DNA from: Pararge aegeria
Taxonomy: Eukaryota; Arthropoda; Insecta; Lepidoptera; Nymphalidae
Direction: 5' to 3'
Length of the DNA: 64,000 bases
Assembly (NCBI RefSeq): GCF_905163445.1
Contig: NC_053182.1
Location: 4,898,001-4,962,000, forward strand
Part shown: piece by piece, positions 43,503 through 55,493 of the stretch
How the letters are laid out: each line of letters begins with the position of its first letter
How positions within the stretch are numbered: position 1 is the stretch's first letter
Program-made: the position numbers and the translations under genes
The notes under the pieces: generated by a model
Told to the model about the DNA's origin: nothing
The model's database searches: none
What the model saw: only the letters and a program-made list of their open reading frames with translations

Positions 43503-44093
43503 ATACCTATTATAAAGTGGATAGATTTTTGTTTGTTTATTTGTTGGTACCCAATAGGCTCCGAAAGTACCAGACCGATTTTCATCATTTTATCGCCAAA
43601 AGTAACATAGGCTATAGTATTTTTTCATTAAATTGGAAATCCTTAAGAAAGTAGCAATATTGTAACCCAAAGTAGCAAAATATTGCCCATAAAATTCATC
43701 ACTTGGCGTGCTCTGAGAAACCTATTGATGATACAGAAAAAATTATGTACTTAGTACACGATTAAAATACTCCTTATTACCAACTAAATATATTTTACCA
43801 CCATGGTTAAGTCGCAAGAGGAGTTTTTGTGTTTAAAAATGTATTAGATCACCATTTGAAACATAAGTGGGTTACATTAGTATCGCAGATTGTAATCCAA
43901 TTGAAATAAATTCTTTTATCGTCATTTATTCCAATTGGACAATTAATGGACAAGACCTCGCAAGTTCAAAAAAAAAATAAACACCTACACAAAACTTCAT
44001 TAAAAAAGTATTTAAAAAAAACACACCCGATTTTTTTAACGTCTTAACATCGTAAATAAACGCGGACAAAGCCACGGCCAACGGCTAGTATTT
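43503..44093 (-). repeat. Probable family F-type repeat, long and diverged
   Basis: It starts CCTATTATAAAGTGGATAGA, contains CAGACCGATTTTCATCATTT, and ends CGCGGACAAAGCCACGGCCA followed by ACGGCTAGTAT, an antisense family F start. The interior (43660-44030) does not match other copies, so this may be one element or two fragments. Confidence 0.45.
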
Positions 44094-44195
44094 CATAATA
44101 TATACAGACATCATCTAATAGCCTATGTCTACTATGATAGGTCTTAAAAAACGAACAATTTAGACCTACTTGGCTCATTTAAAATAATCACATTA

Positions 44196-44438
44196 CTTTT
44201 CGGAGTAATGTGCGTTTTAAAATTAAGCAATATAACAACTGTTGCTTTTACTGTGAAGCCTACCTGCATGTCTGAGAGGTCTCTAAATTGTTCTGAAAGG
44301 CGAGTGGAGTCTACCAATCCGCACTTAGCCAGCGTGGTAAACTACGGCCCAATCTAAATTCGATTCTGAGAAGAGACCTGTGACCCGTAAACAGAAGTAC
44401 GCCGGTAATAGGTCAATAACGATGATGAAGATGATAAT
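44196..44438 (+). repeat. SINE-B copy, diverged
   Basis: TTCGGAGTAATGTGCGTTTT, CCTGCATGTCTGAGAGGTCT, AATCCGCACTTAGCCAGCGT and a tail AACGATGATGAAGATGAT. Head absent. Confidence 0.75.
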
Positions 44439-45142
44439 ATCCCTAATGATGTAGGCAATGCAAAAAAAAAGCGTTTCAACAACTTCTAGGTGATAAATAT
44501 TGGTCAAAAGGACATCCTTAGATCAGGCGTTACTTATAGCATTGCATGCTTCGTCGTTAGTGAAAACAGCCATTAGAGTTCGATATAAAAAAAAAAATAT
44601 CATAGAAATAACTTATATTGCAACAGTAATTTGTGTTTTAAATAAAGACTAGACAAATCTATAGACGTGAGAAAGAATTTTATATTAATTAAGCTACTAA
44701 GACTTTCAGTCACAATTAGTTTGGATCGCAGTCTGTGGCGCCTTTGTTCAGCGCAGATAAACAAAGCGTTTGAATAGATAAAGAAAATAATCCGTTCATT
44801 CGTTCATTCTCAGCCAAAGATAATCAAAAGTATATTAGTGATAGATAAGACTAAATCATACAAACATCTCGGCCGCAGTCGATCTTCGAACGGAGGCTTT
44901 CTAAATTGGCTTAGGTTTCGTTTGTTGGCAGATTCCTGGCGCACTTTATAGTTAAAGGGATATGGGATATGGTTCTAAGACACAGCCCTACCTCTTGACA
45001 AGGTTAACCGTTGTAGTCGGATCAGTACAACTTGCTGAGATAAAAGACTACCACCTGAAACCACTGGGCTTATTTTCTTACACAAAATTTAACTCTATAA
45101 ACAAATTTTTTTTTAACGAACCACTTTGTGGATCTTTCATTA
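44439..45142. other. No feature recognised
   Basis: AT-rich, no gene or shared repeat. Confidence 0.4.
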
Positions 45143-45411
45143 TTTGACGGCCGATTGGCGCAGTTCGCAGCGACCCTGCTTTCTGAGTCCAAGGCCGTGG
45201 GTTCGATTCCCACAACTGGTAAATGTTTGTGTGATGAGCATGAATGGTTTTCAGTGTCTGGGTGTTTATATGTATATTATAAGTATTTATGTATGTTATT
45301 CATAAAAATATTCATCAGTCACCTTAGTACCCATAACACAAGCTACGCTTACTGTCGGGCTAGATGGCGATGTGTGTATTGTCGTAGTATATTTATTTAT
45401 ATTTATTTATT
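45143..45411 (+). repeat. SINE-A, full-length copy
   Basis: TTGACGGCCGATTGGCGCAG, B-box GGTTCGATTCCC, CAGTGTCTGGGTGTTTATAT and tail GTATTGTCGTAGTATATTTA. A 109-codon frame at 45128-45457 is read from it and is not a gene. Confidence 0.92.
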
Positions 45412-45898
45412 ATACGTGACATTGGTAAAGTACAATGTGCTGATTTGGCACACCTAAACGCGACTACAAAAAGGAGGACGATATCAATTCGGTGTGTTTT
45501 ATCGTTTCTAGCAAATATAATGTATGTATGTATAAGTTATGTTAATCATTTAACATCTTTTATTTCATGTCTCAACGTAAATATGAATAACATCTGATAA
45601 AAGCGGCTCTTTAAAATAGATATTCTACGACAGTAAGGTGCGTTAGTGTATTGAATAAGAACTACATAATATTTATTTTGCGCGTGAAATTATTGCCAAT
45701 AGTAGCTCTACGCGATATTAAACCTCTTTGGTGTCGGTACATTGGGTCGATCAATCACCCGGTTTGAAGCCAATGGTCGTAATCTTCCCGGCCAACCGTG
45801 TGAACGCGGTCAAATCTACCTCCTCTGCACCTAAATGGTCCACATCTTATGCTTATAGCGTAAGATTTGCAATCCTGTGGGAAACTTTGAAGGCACAC
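45412..45898. other. No feature recognised
   Basis: No shared repeat; 45740-45850 is slightly GC-richer. Confidence 0.4.
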
Positions 45899-46140
45899 TA
45901 ATATTATTAAGGCGAAAGTATATATGTGAGTGTGTATGTTTGTTACTCCTTTGCGCCGCAACTACTCAACAATTCGACGGAAATTAGGAATGTATATATA
46001 CTCTGGAATAAAACGGAAGCTTTTTACTTTTTATTTTTAATTTATGGTTCCCAAGCTTTTCTCCCTATCTGCAATAAAAAAATAGATGTACAGACTTATG
46101 AACAGTTCTTAGCATCGCAGGCCGCAGCTAATAAATTATA
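45899..46140 (-). repeat. Family F-type repeat
   Basis: TAATATTATTAAGGCGAAAG, TGTATGTTTGTTACTCCTTT and CATCGCAGGCCGCAGCTAAT resemble the copy at 25373 in order. The 71-codon frame here is incidental. Confidence 0.55.
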
Positions 46141-47608
46141 GGTATAACCATTTCACTTTTTCTTAACGATCTATAAAAATACATTATACTTAAGAATGTA
46201 TCAAACTAATCCAAGTTCAACCTGAATGTTGAATAAGTATAATATATTTGAATATAAATCTATATGCAATAATAAAATCTCCGAAGGATAAGTGAGATAA
46301 ATGCACTTGAAAACTTAACTTATCAAATTTCCAAGATACGGTGGGAAATTTAGATGACGCAATTAAATAACTAAGTAAAAAAAATATCTTAAAAACTTTT
46401 GTTTCTTGAGACTCTAAACACGCAATAGGCAAGCAGTAAATATTTCAAAAACAAGTATGACTTAGCGGTCATATCTTGTGCCCTAATATACTTAATTTTA
46501 GTTTTGACAATGACATTTCGCACGACCACGGCCGGTGTCGGGACGTCGTGACCAACAGGCCAGCTGATGTACGGGCCCTGTCGAACCACCGATATACGAT
46601 TGCCGGGGCGAGAAAATATTGCCAAGAGCCAACAGCGCGCGAAGCCCGCAGTCACGTCGCCACAGCCATTTCGACTCCTAAATGAGTTCGTTCACACTGC
46701 AAGTTCACGGTCGGATCTTGGAGTATAATCATACTAGAGACTTTTTGTACTCGACTTTGGGACTTGGGTAAATAATTAATTATACCGAGAGCTGCGTAGC
46801 TTTTCTGTTTAAATTATTTTCGTTAGCTGTGACAACTCCTTGGAACTGAAACTAATTTATCTCTCAACAAACTAGAACCGATATAAGATATATTAACAAA
46901 CTAACTTCCTAACCTAGATTAATTTAATGAGTCTACTAACAAATAAGCCCTTTTTAAGCTCGAAAAAAAAACATCATTATTATTTACCGACAAATAAATA
47001 TATCTACATACTCGTCATTTATATCACACTACGTTGAAGGTTTGACTATTCTAATTTTTATTCCTACACGAAAAACTTCTTGTGTCGCCTTCATTTCATA
47101 TATATATATATATATATTTACACTAAGCTACCTTTTACACAATGTAAACCGGATAGAGCAACTTTTTGTCGAGCGACCTGTCGTTCGATTTGTCGCTAGT
47201 ATGATTGGGCTCTTATAGTGCTTGTAATGCTAATGTATGTACATCGAATGTGGGCAGATACGTAGACAAACAATTCTAATTTGTAATACTTAGTAATGTT
47301 TTTCTTGTGTCCGAAAAATAATCGCACTCGACAATGATAATGGAAAACGCTTGTAATTACTGCCTACGTTTTATGTAATTGGCATGATTAACTTGTAATT
47401 AACTCTGCTTTAAATACAGAATGGTTTCTGAAGACGAACCTTATGTTACAGTGAATATACACAGTGGGTAAATAATTAAAATTCATCAGCATTGTAACAA
47501 ATGTGCTGATGATTCTCATTTAATTATTAAATTGTTTTTATGAAAAAATTTAAATTATATTTGATTAACAACTAATGTTCATGACATTTTGCCGATGGGT
47601 ATGACTAC
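46141..47608. other. Mostly unassigned; GC-rich, CpG-rich block at 46520-46680
   Basis: CCACGGCCGGTGTCGGGACG through ACAGCGCGCGAAGCCCGCAG is the most CpG-rich text in this region. Open frames on both strands overlap here, with no recognised family. It has no match elsewhere in the window. A (TA)9 tract lies at 47100-47117. Confidence 0.3.
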
Positions 47609-47770
47609 ATAGTATATAAAAGTCGCTTCCCGCTGTCTGTGTGTCCCTATAAAAGTTTAGATCTTTAAAACTAAGCAACGCAATTTGATGACACTGTTTT
47701 AATAAAAAGAGTGATTCAAAAGGGAATTTAATATTTATATAATACAGTAGAGAAACACTGATAATTCCAG
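47609..47770 (-). repeat. Probable interspersed repeat
   Basis: AGTATATAAAAGTCGCTTCC, CGCTGTCTGTGTGTCCCTAT and GATCTTTAAAACTAAGCAAC followed by AAAAGAGTGATTCAAAAGGG match a very common lepidopteran repeat I recall. Single copy in this window. Confidence 0.4.
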
Positions 47771-50307
47771 AGGTTCCTACCATACCATTAAAATATATTA
47801 TCTTAGAGGATATCAGAGATTTACAACGCGGGGCAATGGCGGGTGCCGGTCACAACATTCATAATCCCGAATACAGATTCAAATTACCAAACTTACATAC
47901 AATGCACCCGTGCGAAGCAAAGAGAAGGTGCATTTACGATACACTTCAGTCTTATATTATATGACTTGGACGAAGCAGACCTCATGTTGCCTTAGTCCTT
48001 ATCATTTTAACAACCCTCCCATTAAATATAAATCGTGTGAAGAAAATATTTATCTAGAAGTAGGATGCATTCCTTCTCAGCAGACTAAGCATATTATGGA
48101 CCGATGATTTGATAATTTTATGTTTCCTTTCTCATATTATTAAGCTGCACGTATTCGCAGCTTTGCTTTCACATATTTCATATCGGTCTTAACATATTAC
48201 CAAAGCCAACCGAGGAGGTGAATATTATAAATATCAGTTCTTAATTCGAATAGAGAAGAACAATCTAATTCTAACATCGATATATATTATTATATATTAA
48301 ATCAATGGTAAATTATAGTACAGCAAACCTCATTATCTTGTACTCCTACTCACGGCGAAACCACCTACATATTATTATGCATTTGTATACATATTTCTGC
48401 ATGTATGAGCGTCAATGCTTCACCATTTCCTGAAACTTCTTGTCGAGTCGGCCCAGATATTAAGTATTGATTTTAAAAAGTGAAAAATAAGAATAAGTTT
48501 ATAAAGCAGTAGTATTATACAATTGTTTTGACTTTGAGACAGCTAAATTTAAAATTATGCACAATCAATTTACGTATTGCACAAATCACGAACCGTACTG
48601 ATGTATATAAATTATGCAGAATATAAAAGTAGATATTTAAGTAAACCAGCATTCGCTTTCTGCGCTGAATCACGCGCAAAGTCAAAACCGTGGATATTTA
48701 TGCGACACGATTCAGGTTAACGAGATTTCCCTTCATAAGATCGGTGACAAGGCGTTTGTCGGACCTGCAGCCGTTGAATGTCATCGTAGTCTAAGAGAAG
48801 ATCGCCTAAATTTATATTTGGAGGCTGCATAGCTTTATAGCATATTTTGGAGACACGACAATATTACAAAGTGTTTCCTGTTTTCAGAATTAAAACATTA
48901 ATATATTTATATCTATTTATACCAATATTTGAATAAGGGATAAGATTGTGCTAGAAAAAAATTAGCGTTGTAACTAAATTCTGTACGAATTAAATGCAAA
49001 AGTGTCCATTTATTTACATACATTTATTACATACACACCAATATAATTTGTAAGGCACGCATTTGTTTGTATAAATATTATAATAATTACTTTACATTTT
49101 AAAAACTGTATGTACCTACATTCTTGTGAATAAATTATTATATTGAATTAATGCACCGTTTAACAAATTTTTACTACATTTAGCACAAATTGCTTGCCTG
49201 GATACTTTTCTACTACTGGACACAGGATAATTCGTTTATTCTCCGTTATCCCTGCGACAAATGCACAAATGCTGCCGAATTAATTTAACTGTATGTATCA
49301 GATCGTAAGACCAACCCGTTAAAACGAATTCTTACTGGAAAAAAATGATTAAACGATATACATCGGAAAAGTACCTACTTGTGGGCAAAGCAGGCTTGAA
49401 ATTTTAAAAAGGAGTAGTTGAAATGAAAAAGACTTAATAAATGTTATGTTCATGGCATATAGGTTATTATTGAGTGGTCTCTTGGGCTATTAGTTTAAAA
49501 TACTAATTTGAAGGTACAAATGCCGGCGCGTCGATTGCTCCCATTCGAACACTGGAAGAGTCTCACGGCTCTCACGGTTTCTTGAGGCGAGCCAGGAGAC
49601 ACCAGATCTCGCCATTGTCTGCGTTTCCCACGCTGATCGCGAGAAACTTTGTTTATTAATATTTTCTTTTAATTCAATTAGATATAGCCTTTTATATATT
49701 TCTCTACATTGTTCAGATATGAAACAGATATTTCAATCGTAGGATAGATTGAAAATCTTGACTCATACCTACAGAACGTACACAGCTCTGTTTTATTGTA
49801 CCTTTGCCTTTTATATCTGACCCCTGAACTACCTCTATGCAAAAAGCCCTTGCTCATATCTCTTGCTCTGTGAAAAAAAAAACAAATCTAACCCACGCGA
49901 CGCGTAAATATTTCCAGTACGAAAGAAGCATTCCAGAATATAATCTATCTCAAGTGCAAATTTTCATCCAGGTCTGTTATGGTGTCATTTAGTGAAAAAA
50001 AGCAATTTTAAAATATTAATATATATATTATTGAAAAAGTAAGAGGTCAAACAATATAGCTTTTAATGCAAAATGAGGGTGGTCTGCTATCCGAATATGA
50101 CCGTTTACTTTCCTCTGTATCTCGATAAGTCATTGAACCCGGATATTATCGCTACCTGCACCTGAAAGTAACCGTAACCTATGCGTCAAAGTTCGTTACC
50201 TAAGCCCGTCAACCGGCTTAGCAGGTGCGGGGTGGATGTAAGTTCTATATTCCTCTGTTCTATGTGACGAAACCCTCGACCTTGCAATATTAATTAGGGT
50301 AAGCAGG
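47771..50307. other. Long repeat-poor stretch, no gene recognised
   Basis: About 2.5 kb without any shared repeat family, the longest such interval here. Bases 48640-48840 are GC-richer (GACAAGGCGTTTGTCGGACC) and could be a conserved noncoding element. No open frame above 65 codons. Confidence 0.35.
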
Positions 50308-50567
50308 TGCGGTGAGAGCCCAGTGGTTGGGAATTCGACTTCACTTTCGGGGGTCCGAATTCAAATCCCAGCACACACTCCTTACTTTCCTAAGTAATGT
50401 GCGTGTAAGCTATTAAAATATCACATGCTTTAACGGTGAAGGAAAACATCGTAAGGAAACCAGCATGCCTGAGAGTTCTCCATAACGTCCGCAAAGGTAT
50501 GTAGAGTACACCAATCCGCACTGGGCTTACGTACTTGACTACGACCTTAACCCCTTCTCATTGTGAT
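50308..50567 (+). repeat. SINE-B, near full-length copy
   Basis: GAGAGCCCAGTGGTTGGGAA head, TTCACTTTCGGGGGTCCGAA, B-box variant GAATTCAAATCCC, GCATGCCTGAGAGTTCTCCA and CTTAACCCCTTCTCATTGTG. The final GGTAATGGGTTGAT tail is missing. Confidence 0.85.
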
Positions 50568-50649
50568 AATCTTAGCAGGTAGGTGTCTACCGCACACTTA
50601 GGACAGTGACTTCTAAGAAGAAAAATGGCTGACTGTTGCGGCAGTGCTC

Positions 50650-50772
50650 AGTAATATTAAATCCTTACCCAAGGTCGGTTTCTACGCGGCATCGTACCAG
50701 AACGCTTAATAACATGTGAATGTTTATCGGTGGGGCTGTAGCTAGCCACGGCCGTAGCTCACCAGACAAATA
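50650..50772 (-). repeat. SINE-C middle fragment
   Basis: GGTTTCTACGCGGCATCGTA, CCAGAACGCTTAATAAC and GCTAGCCACGGCCGTAGCTC then ACCAGACAAAT, antisense to the 808-1122 copy's body. Confidence 0.65.
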
Positions 50773-52191
50773 CTACTCTACAGATTCTCCGAGAGTAGCT
50801 CCCTCCATCGCTGTCCTTTTACATAGCCTGCGTTGGATTACTGGACCGAAATAATACGATCCGAAAATTAGTAGGCAGTTTCACAGCATTTTAGAATTTA
50901 ACAAACATACACGTAATATATAAAATAACTGTAATTCTATAATTAAATGTTTGCTCATATAATATTTCCTCATTTGTCGTCATTTAATCACTGCCGACAT
51001 GTTGTATGCTTTGTAATCGATACAGTTCTTTGCCCGTTATGTGAGATTTTTTACAAGTAAAATCGATGATTCGCCGTCTTTAAGTACCTACTCGTTTTTG
51101 TTTCTTGGTAGTCATGCACCTGTTTAGATTCGACTTTTGTTTGCAGAAAGCAGTTCTCCGTTTAGCAACAGTAATATTATAAATACTATAGTTTGTCTGT
51201 ATGTCTATTTTCACATTAATAATAGTAGTATATACATAATATATGTAAATTTAGTTTAGCTTCTTTATTCCAGCATAACTTCGCAATACCTGCCAGATTT
51301 GAAAGCATGGTCAGAATCCCATTGAAACTGATCCTTAAGAAAATCGCTATGGCGGCTGCTTGACACCATTTTCAAAATTTAAGTATTGTATCGCAGTGGA
51401 AGTGGTGATATTTTTTTTTTTATCACGTTTTTGTTTATGTAAAACATAGCTCCACCTATTTGGACTCTTGCATACTTATAGCTTGTATACTAAGGGCGAA
51501 AGATACTATTTAATCCGGGAAAATTAAATTTCCCCCGGAATATCACCAGAACAAACTCACGCTGAGGAAGCTATGGGGTGGCACAAAACAGCTAGGACTC
51601 TATGCTATTTGGCATTGATTGATGATAAATGTTTCAAATGCACATAAAGTGATGATTTTGATATCTCTTATATATATCCTATATATGCACTGTTAATTTT
51701 TAAATCAGAAATTGTGGTTGAATGACTTACGATTAAAATTTTAGAGACTAAAATTTTAACTATAATGCGTTCACCAACAAATAATCTGACAAGGTATTTA
51801 CGGTATTATAATAGAAGATGTTTTTCAAAATGTCATGTCATAATCGATCAAGTTAATTTAAAGAAATCTGATAGTGAGTATAACCAGCGCTTTGTTAATT
51901 ATAGATATCAATCCAAGAGACAATAGCTGTGTGTTGAAAGTTATTTTTTTAAGTTCAATGTATCTCGTTCTATAGACTGGTTTGTTAGCAGTTTCTTACT
52001 ATTTACAATGGATGTTTTGGCACTTGTTATCTAATTAGAATGGTAATTCTCGAAAATGCATTTAAAAGAGAATAAAATAATGAAAACTATATAAATTCAT
52101 TAAATGACTGTAATAGTACTTTGTGAGTCATTTTGTGAAGTAGATAATAATAATTTAATTTAAGAATTTAAGTTAAATATAACTGCCTTAA
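50773..52191. other. No gene; possible family F trace at 51170-51370
   Basis: ACAGTAATATTATAAATACT followed by AGTTTGTCTGTATGTCTATT looks like the start of a family F-type copy, but the rest is too worn to assign. Otherwise AT-rich and unassigned. Confidence 0.35.
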
Positions 52192-52278
52192 TCATAACAG
52201 GTTAGTCCGTTACCATCTTAGACTGCATTAATACTTACCACCAGGTGAGATTGGGGGCTAACTTGTAGTGGAAAATAA
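52192..52278 (+). repeat. SINE-C 3' end
   Basis: ATAACAGGTTAGTCCGTTAC, CATCTTAGACTGCATTAATA and TTACCACCAGGTGAGATTGG, ending TTGTAGTGGAAAATAAAA. Confidence 0.8.
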
Positions 52279-52650
52279 AACTATAAGCTACTTGAAAGTA
52301 GCCGAGTTAAAGAAACGTTTAGCACTTTGGTGTGTAAAGTCGTTTGTGACGGCCGGTTGTTTAGTTTTGTTGGAATTTATGTAGTGTCAATATTGGGTGT
52401 AACAGTCAAGATGTGTTCATATGCGATTGATACTCTGTCGACATAATATTGACGAATCATTGAGATATTTTAAATAATACTTTGGACACTAACTTAAAGG
52501 AAAACAGCAAAGCACATGCTATAATTTAGTAAACATTATAATTTTACTTTAGTGTGTTATATTGCATTTAAAATAGTTGGTAATTAAAAAAATCTGACAT
52601 ATGATAAACCCAACCCCAACCCAGACCCAACCCACAAGTCTTCGTCAAAT
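52279..52650. other. No feature recognised
   Basis: AT-rich; AACCCAACCCCAACCCAGAC near 52606-52625 is a short C-rich simple stretch. Confidence 0.4.
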
Positions 52651-52806
52651 AAACCCATTGCGACCCACTGATCTCCTCTCACAATGAGAAGGGGTTAAGG
52701 CCAGCGTTGTGGACTACGGGGTCCACAACGCTAGCCCAGTGCGGATTGGTGGACTCCACGCCTATGAGAACGTCATGGAGAACTCTCAGGCATGCATAAT
52801 GCGATG
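52651..52806 (-). repeat. SINE-B fragment with an internal inverted segment
   Basis: CTCACAATGAGAAGGGGTTA and CCCAGTGCGGATTGGTGGAC frame a rearranged centre. Where other minus copies read GTAGTCCACCACGCTGG, this one first reads that text inverted (CCAGCGTTGTGGACTACGG) and then forward. Arms 52703-52714 and 52721-52732 pair perfectly with a 6-nt loop. Confidence 0.85.
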
Positions 52807-52997
52807 ATAAACACATCATCTTTAAATTAAATTAAAAAATGACAATGTTACGTCAAATGTGACCTAATTTTCTTATTCTTTACTTTTATTTTGTAAGTAT
52901 GTTTTCCGAGTAATATATAATTCATCCTATTTTGATGAGGATCCGATGAAGTACTTTTGAAATAGTAGTTCACATAGCTCGCTATTAAGATTGTTTA

Positions 52998-53060
52998 TCA
53001 TCATCATCATCAGATTGAGAAGGGGCACGCTGGTCAAGTGCGGATTGGTAGACTTTACAA
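52998..53060 (-). repeat. SINE-B fragment
   Basis: ATCATCATCATCATCAGATT, then GAGAAGGGGCACGCTGGTCA and GTGCGGATTGGTAGACTTTA; about 30 bp internal loss. Confidence 0.65.
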
Positions 53061-53128
53061 TAGTTATTTATCTAAAAACAAATCATTGATTTCATTCATG
53101 CAGTCTTAAATTTTAAAAATACGAAATG

Positions 53129-53388
53129 AATAAATAATAAATAAATATATTACGACAATACACACATCGCCATCTAGCCCCAAAGTAAGCGTAGCTTGTG
53201 TTATCGCTACTGAGATGACAGTTGAATATTTTTATGAATACATAAATACTTGTAAAGTACATATAAACACCCAGACACTGAAAAACATTCATGTTCATCA
53301 CACAAACATTTTCCAGTTGTGGGAATCGAACCCACGGCCTTGGACTCAGAAAGCAGGGTAGCTGCCCATTGCGCCAATCGGCCGTCAA
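53129..53388 (-). repeat. SINE-A, full-length copy
   Basis: From the ATAAATATATTACGACAATA tail through CCATCTAGCCCCAAAGTAAG and antisense B-box GGGAATCGAACCC to GCGCCAATCGGCCGTCAAAC. A 91-codon minus frame derives from it. Confidence 0.92.
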
Positions 53389-53868
53389 ACTAAGACGAAT
53401 ATAATTCCGAAATACTCACAACTAAGTGAAAAATCATTTTTGTAAAATCTTATGTACCTACTTATAATTACAAAGTCATATCATGCGGTTCTCAGACTAA
53501 GTGAAGGTCGTAGAACTGACGTTGGTATAAGTCATGTCGCGTTGACAACCTGTTTTTATATTTATATGACTAATATACGTGATTTGAGCTGTTACAGCCG
53601 ATAGGTATAATATAACATACACATACCTCATTTGTTATGTAATAAATCCACACTAATGTCGGTGTGTTGGTTTCAAGTTTGGTAGCAAGGTCGGTTTTTG
53701 GTTCGCTCTACTGTTTTAGGCATCTGAAACAATAAAGGATTTAAGGTAAGTTATAAATGTCCGGAGTTGCTATAAATCAAACTTAAATACATATATATCT
53801 CTAAATATAAGGATTAGAGCCCTACAAAATGATAAAGGTTAAAATGATAAAGGTTTACTAATATTTCA
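53389..53868. other. No feature recognised
   Basis: No shared repeat or gene. Confidence 0.4.
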
Positions 53869-54126
53869 GAATGAGAAGTGGTTAAGGCAGTAGTTCACCG
53901 CGCTGTCCCATTGTGAATTGGTGGACTCTACATCTCTTTGAGAACATTATGGAGAACTCTCAGGCATACCCGTTTCCTCGCGATGTTTTCCTTTACCGTT
54001 GAAGCAAGTGATATTTTAATTCCTTAAAACGAACATAACTTAAAAGTTACAGGTGAGTGCTGGGATTCGAACTCGGCTCCCGTAAGTGAAATCGAAGTCC
54101 TACCCACTGGGCTATCACCGCTTCCA
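53869..54126 (-). repeat. SINE-B copy with intact head
   Basis: From ATGAGAAGTGGTTAAGGCAG through GAGAACTCTCAGGCATACCC and TTAAAACGAACATAACTTAA to the antisense head GCTGGGATTCGAACTCGG and CCCACTGGGCTATCACCGCT. The 3' terminal ~50 bp are absent. Confidence 0.88.
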
Positions 54127-54555
54127 TTATAATAATTATATTATTTACTTATTTTTACATAAGTTATTATAAGTTACAACTGAACTTCAGTAGGTACCTT
54201 TTGTGTTATTTTAGAAACACTTACAGTTAAAACAGCTGTCTAATTATAAAGCAGTTGAATTATTTAAAATATCCGGACCTTTCGCATAATAAATTATTTA
54301 CGCAACTGCCAAATTACTTTTTATCTTTCTTATTCAAAAAGAAGTAGGAAAGGTCGATGCGCCAGCGCACCTCACGTAGTGATTAAAACTCAGGTAGGCA
54401 CTGAAAGCGGGAATACGGGCAGTTGTTAACTTGGTAGTACACCCGGCTTGCACCTGCGATGCGCACATGTCCCGACCACCCCGCATTCTACAGTATCATC
54501 TACCCACAGAACTAAGAACATACAGGAACCGTGCACACGAATAATATTAAAGCAT
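54127..54555. other. No gene recognised; GC-richer at 54350-54490
   Basis: GATGCGCCAGCGCACCTCAC and GGCTTGCACCTGCGATGCGC stand out by composition. No second copy. Confidence 0.3.
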
Positions 54556-54721
54556 CGAAAACCACACCACTTTAGTAGTGTTTCTCGAACAGGCGGTTAG
54601 TCACTACACTCAATTTAGCAGGTGACATAAAATTTTTTGCCTCTAATGTTCTAACGTTTACCTTAAAATGGGGAAAATATGAAAAGTTTGTGAGCCAGCA
54701 AAATTACGCGGTTGTGAAGTG
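54556..54721 (-). repeat. Family L dispersed repeat, copy 2
   Basis: Reverse complement of 11938-12101, sharing AGTGTTTCTCGAACAGGCGG, TTTAGTAGTG and AAAGTTTGTGAGC, with several indels in between. Confidence 0.7.
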
Positions 54722-54857
54722 AGACGTGCGCACAGTGTTTTCGCTGTTTTTGGACATAATGCATGCAATGATGGCTGAATGAGGGTTCTGTATGTTCCGA
54801 ATTCTGTGCATCTACCCACGTGCGCGGTTTTTTAATCATACTTGGAGTGAGCCCTTC

Positions 54858-54905
54858 GTTATAATCTCACCTGGTGGTAAATGATGACGAAGTCTAAAAA
54901 CGGTA
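54858..54905 (-). repeat. SINE-C fragment
   Basis: CGTTATAATCTCACCTGGTG followed by GTAAATGATGACGAAGTCTA and AAAACGGTAGCGG, antisense to the 3' block of the family. Confidence 0.55.
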
Positions 54906-54933
54906 GCGGAGGAACCCGTTTTTTTTTATACCT

Positions 54934-55112
54934 ATAGTTACCATAGACCAAGCAGACCCATCTGTTGCTTGAAAACCATCGCTTATAAACAGGGCATGCC
55001 AGGAACAAGTCCTACAACGTGCCGCCCCGCGCCCATAAACCTGAGGCGTAGGTGCCTCAATCGTCGTGTGCCTGTACCTAATAAAACCAGCAACGACGCC
55101 CTTCAGACCGAA
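54934..55112 (+). repeat. Family G repeat
   Basis: ACCATAGACCAAGCAGACCC, ATCGCTTATAAACAGGGCAT, ATAAACCTGAGGCGTAGGTG and AGCAACGACGCCCTTCAGAC. The 3' block with GGTAGTACTTCCCCGGAC is missing. Confidence 0.7.
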
Positions 55113-55116
55113 CTAA

Positions 55117-55200
55117 TGTGAATTGTCGTAGTTTTTTTTATGCTATAAAAAAAACTACGACAATTCACACAATACACATATCATTGCAATGCTGCTTTAC
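55117..55200 (-). repeat. SINE-A tail fragment with a 25-bp hairpin
   Basis: Bases 55117-55141 pair perfectly with 55145-55169 across the loop GCT. The right arm reads ACTACGACAATTCACACAAT, close to the antisense SINE-A tail. The left arm is its mirror copy. Confidence 0.8.
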
Positions 55201-55493
55201 GTCAGTTATATAACCTAATATAAATGATATATTATAACCTAATATTCGAAATGTTAAATCACTTGGTATGGTGGCAAAAGCCACAGCCAAAGCCTCTAAA
55301 TTAAAGATTGCCACTTTAAGATACATGCTACATGCATGCAAGTTAGGCTGGACCAACCAACGATCAACTACTTGTAAATATCTACATTTATATGTCTATG
55401 CTTCGTCGTTTGTTGATAAAATAATACAATACTTCATGCTATTAAGTTATTAATACATTTTAACAATATAAACACCTAGTTAGATGTTTAACT
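55201..55493. other. No feature recognised
   Basis: Open frames on both strands at 55165-55453 overlap and show no family. Confidence 0.4.
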
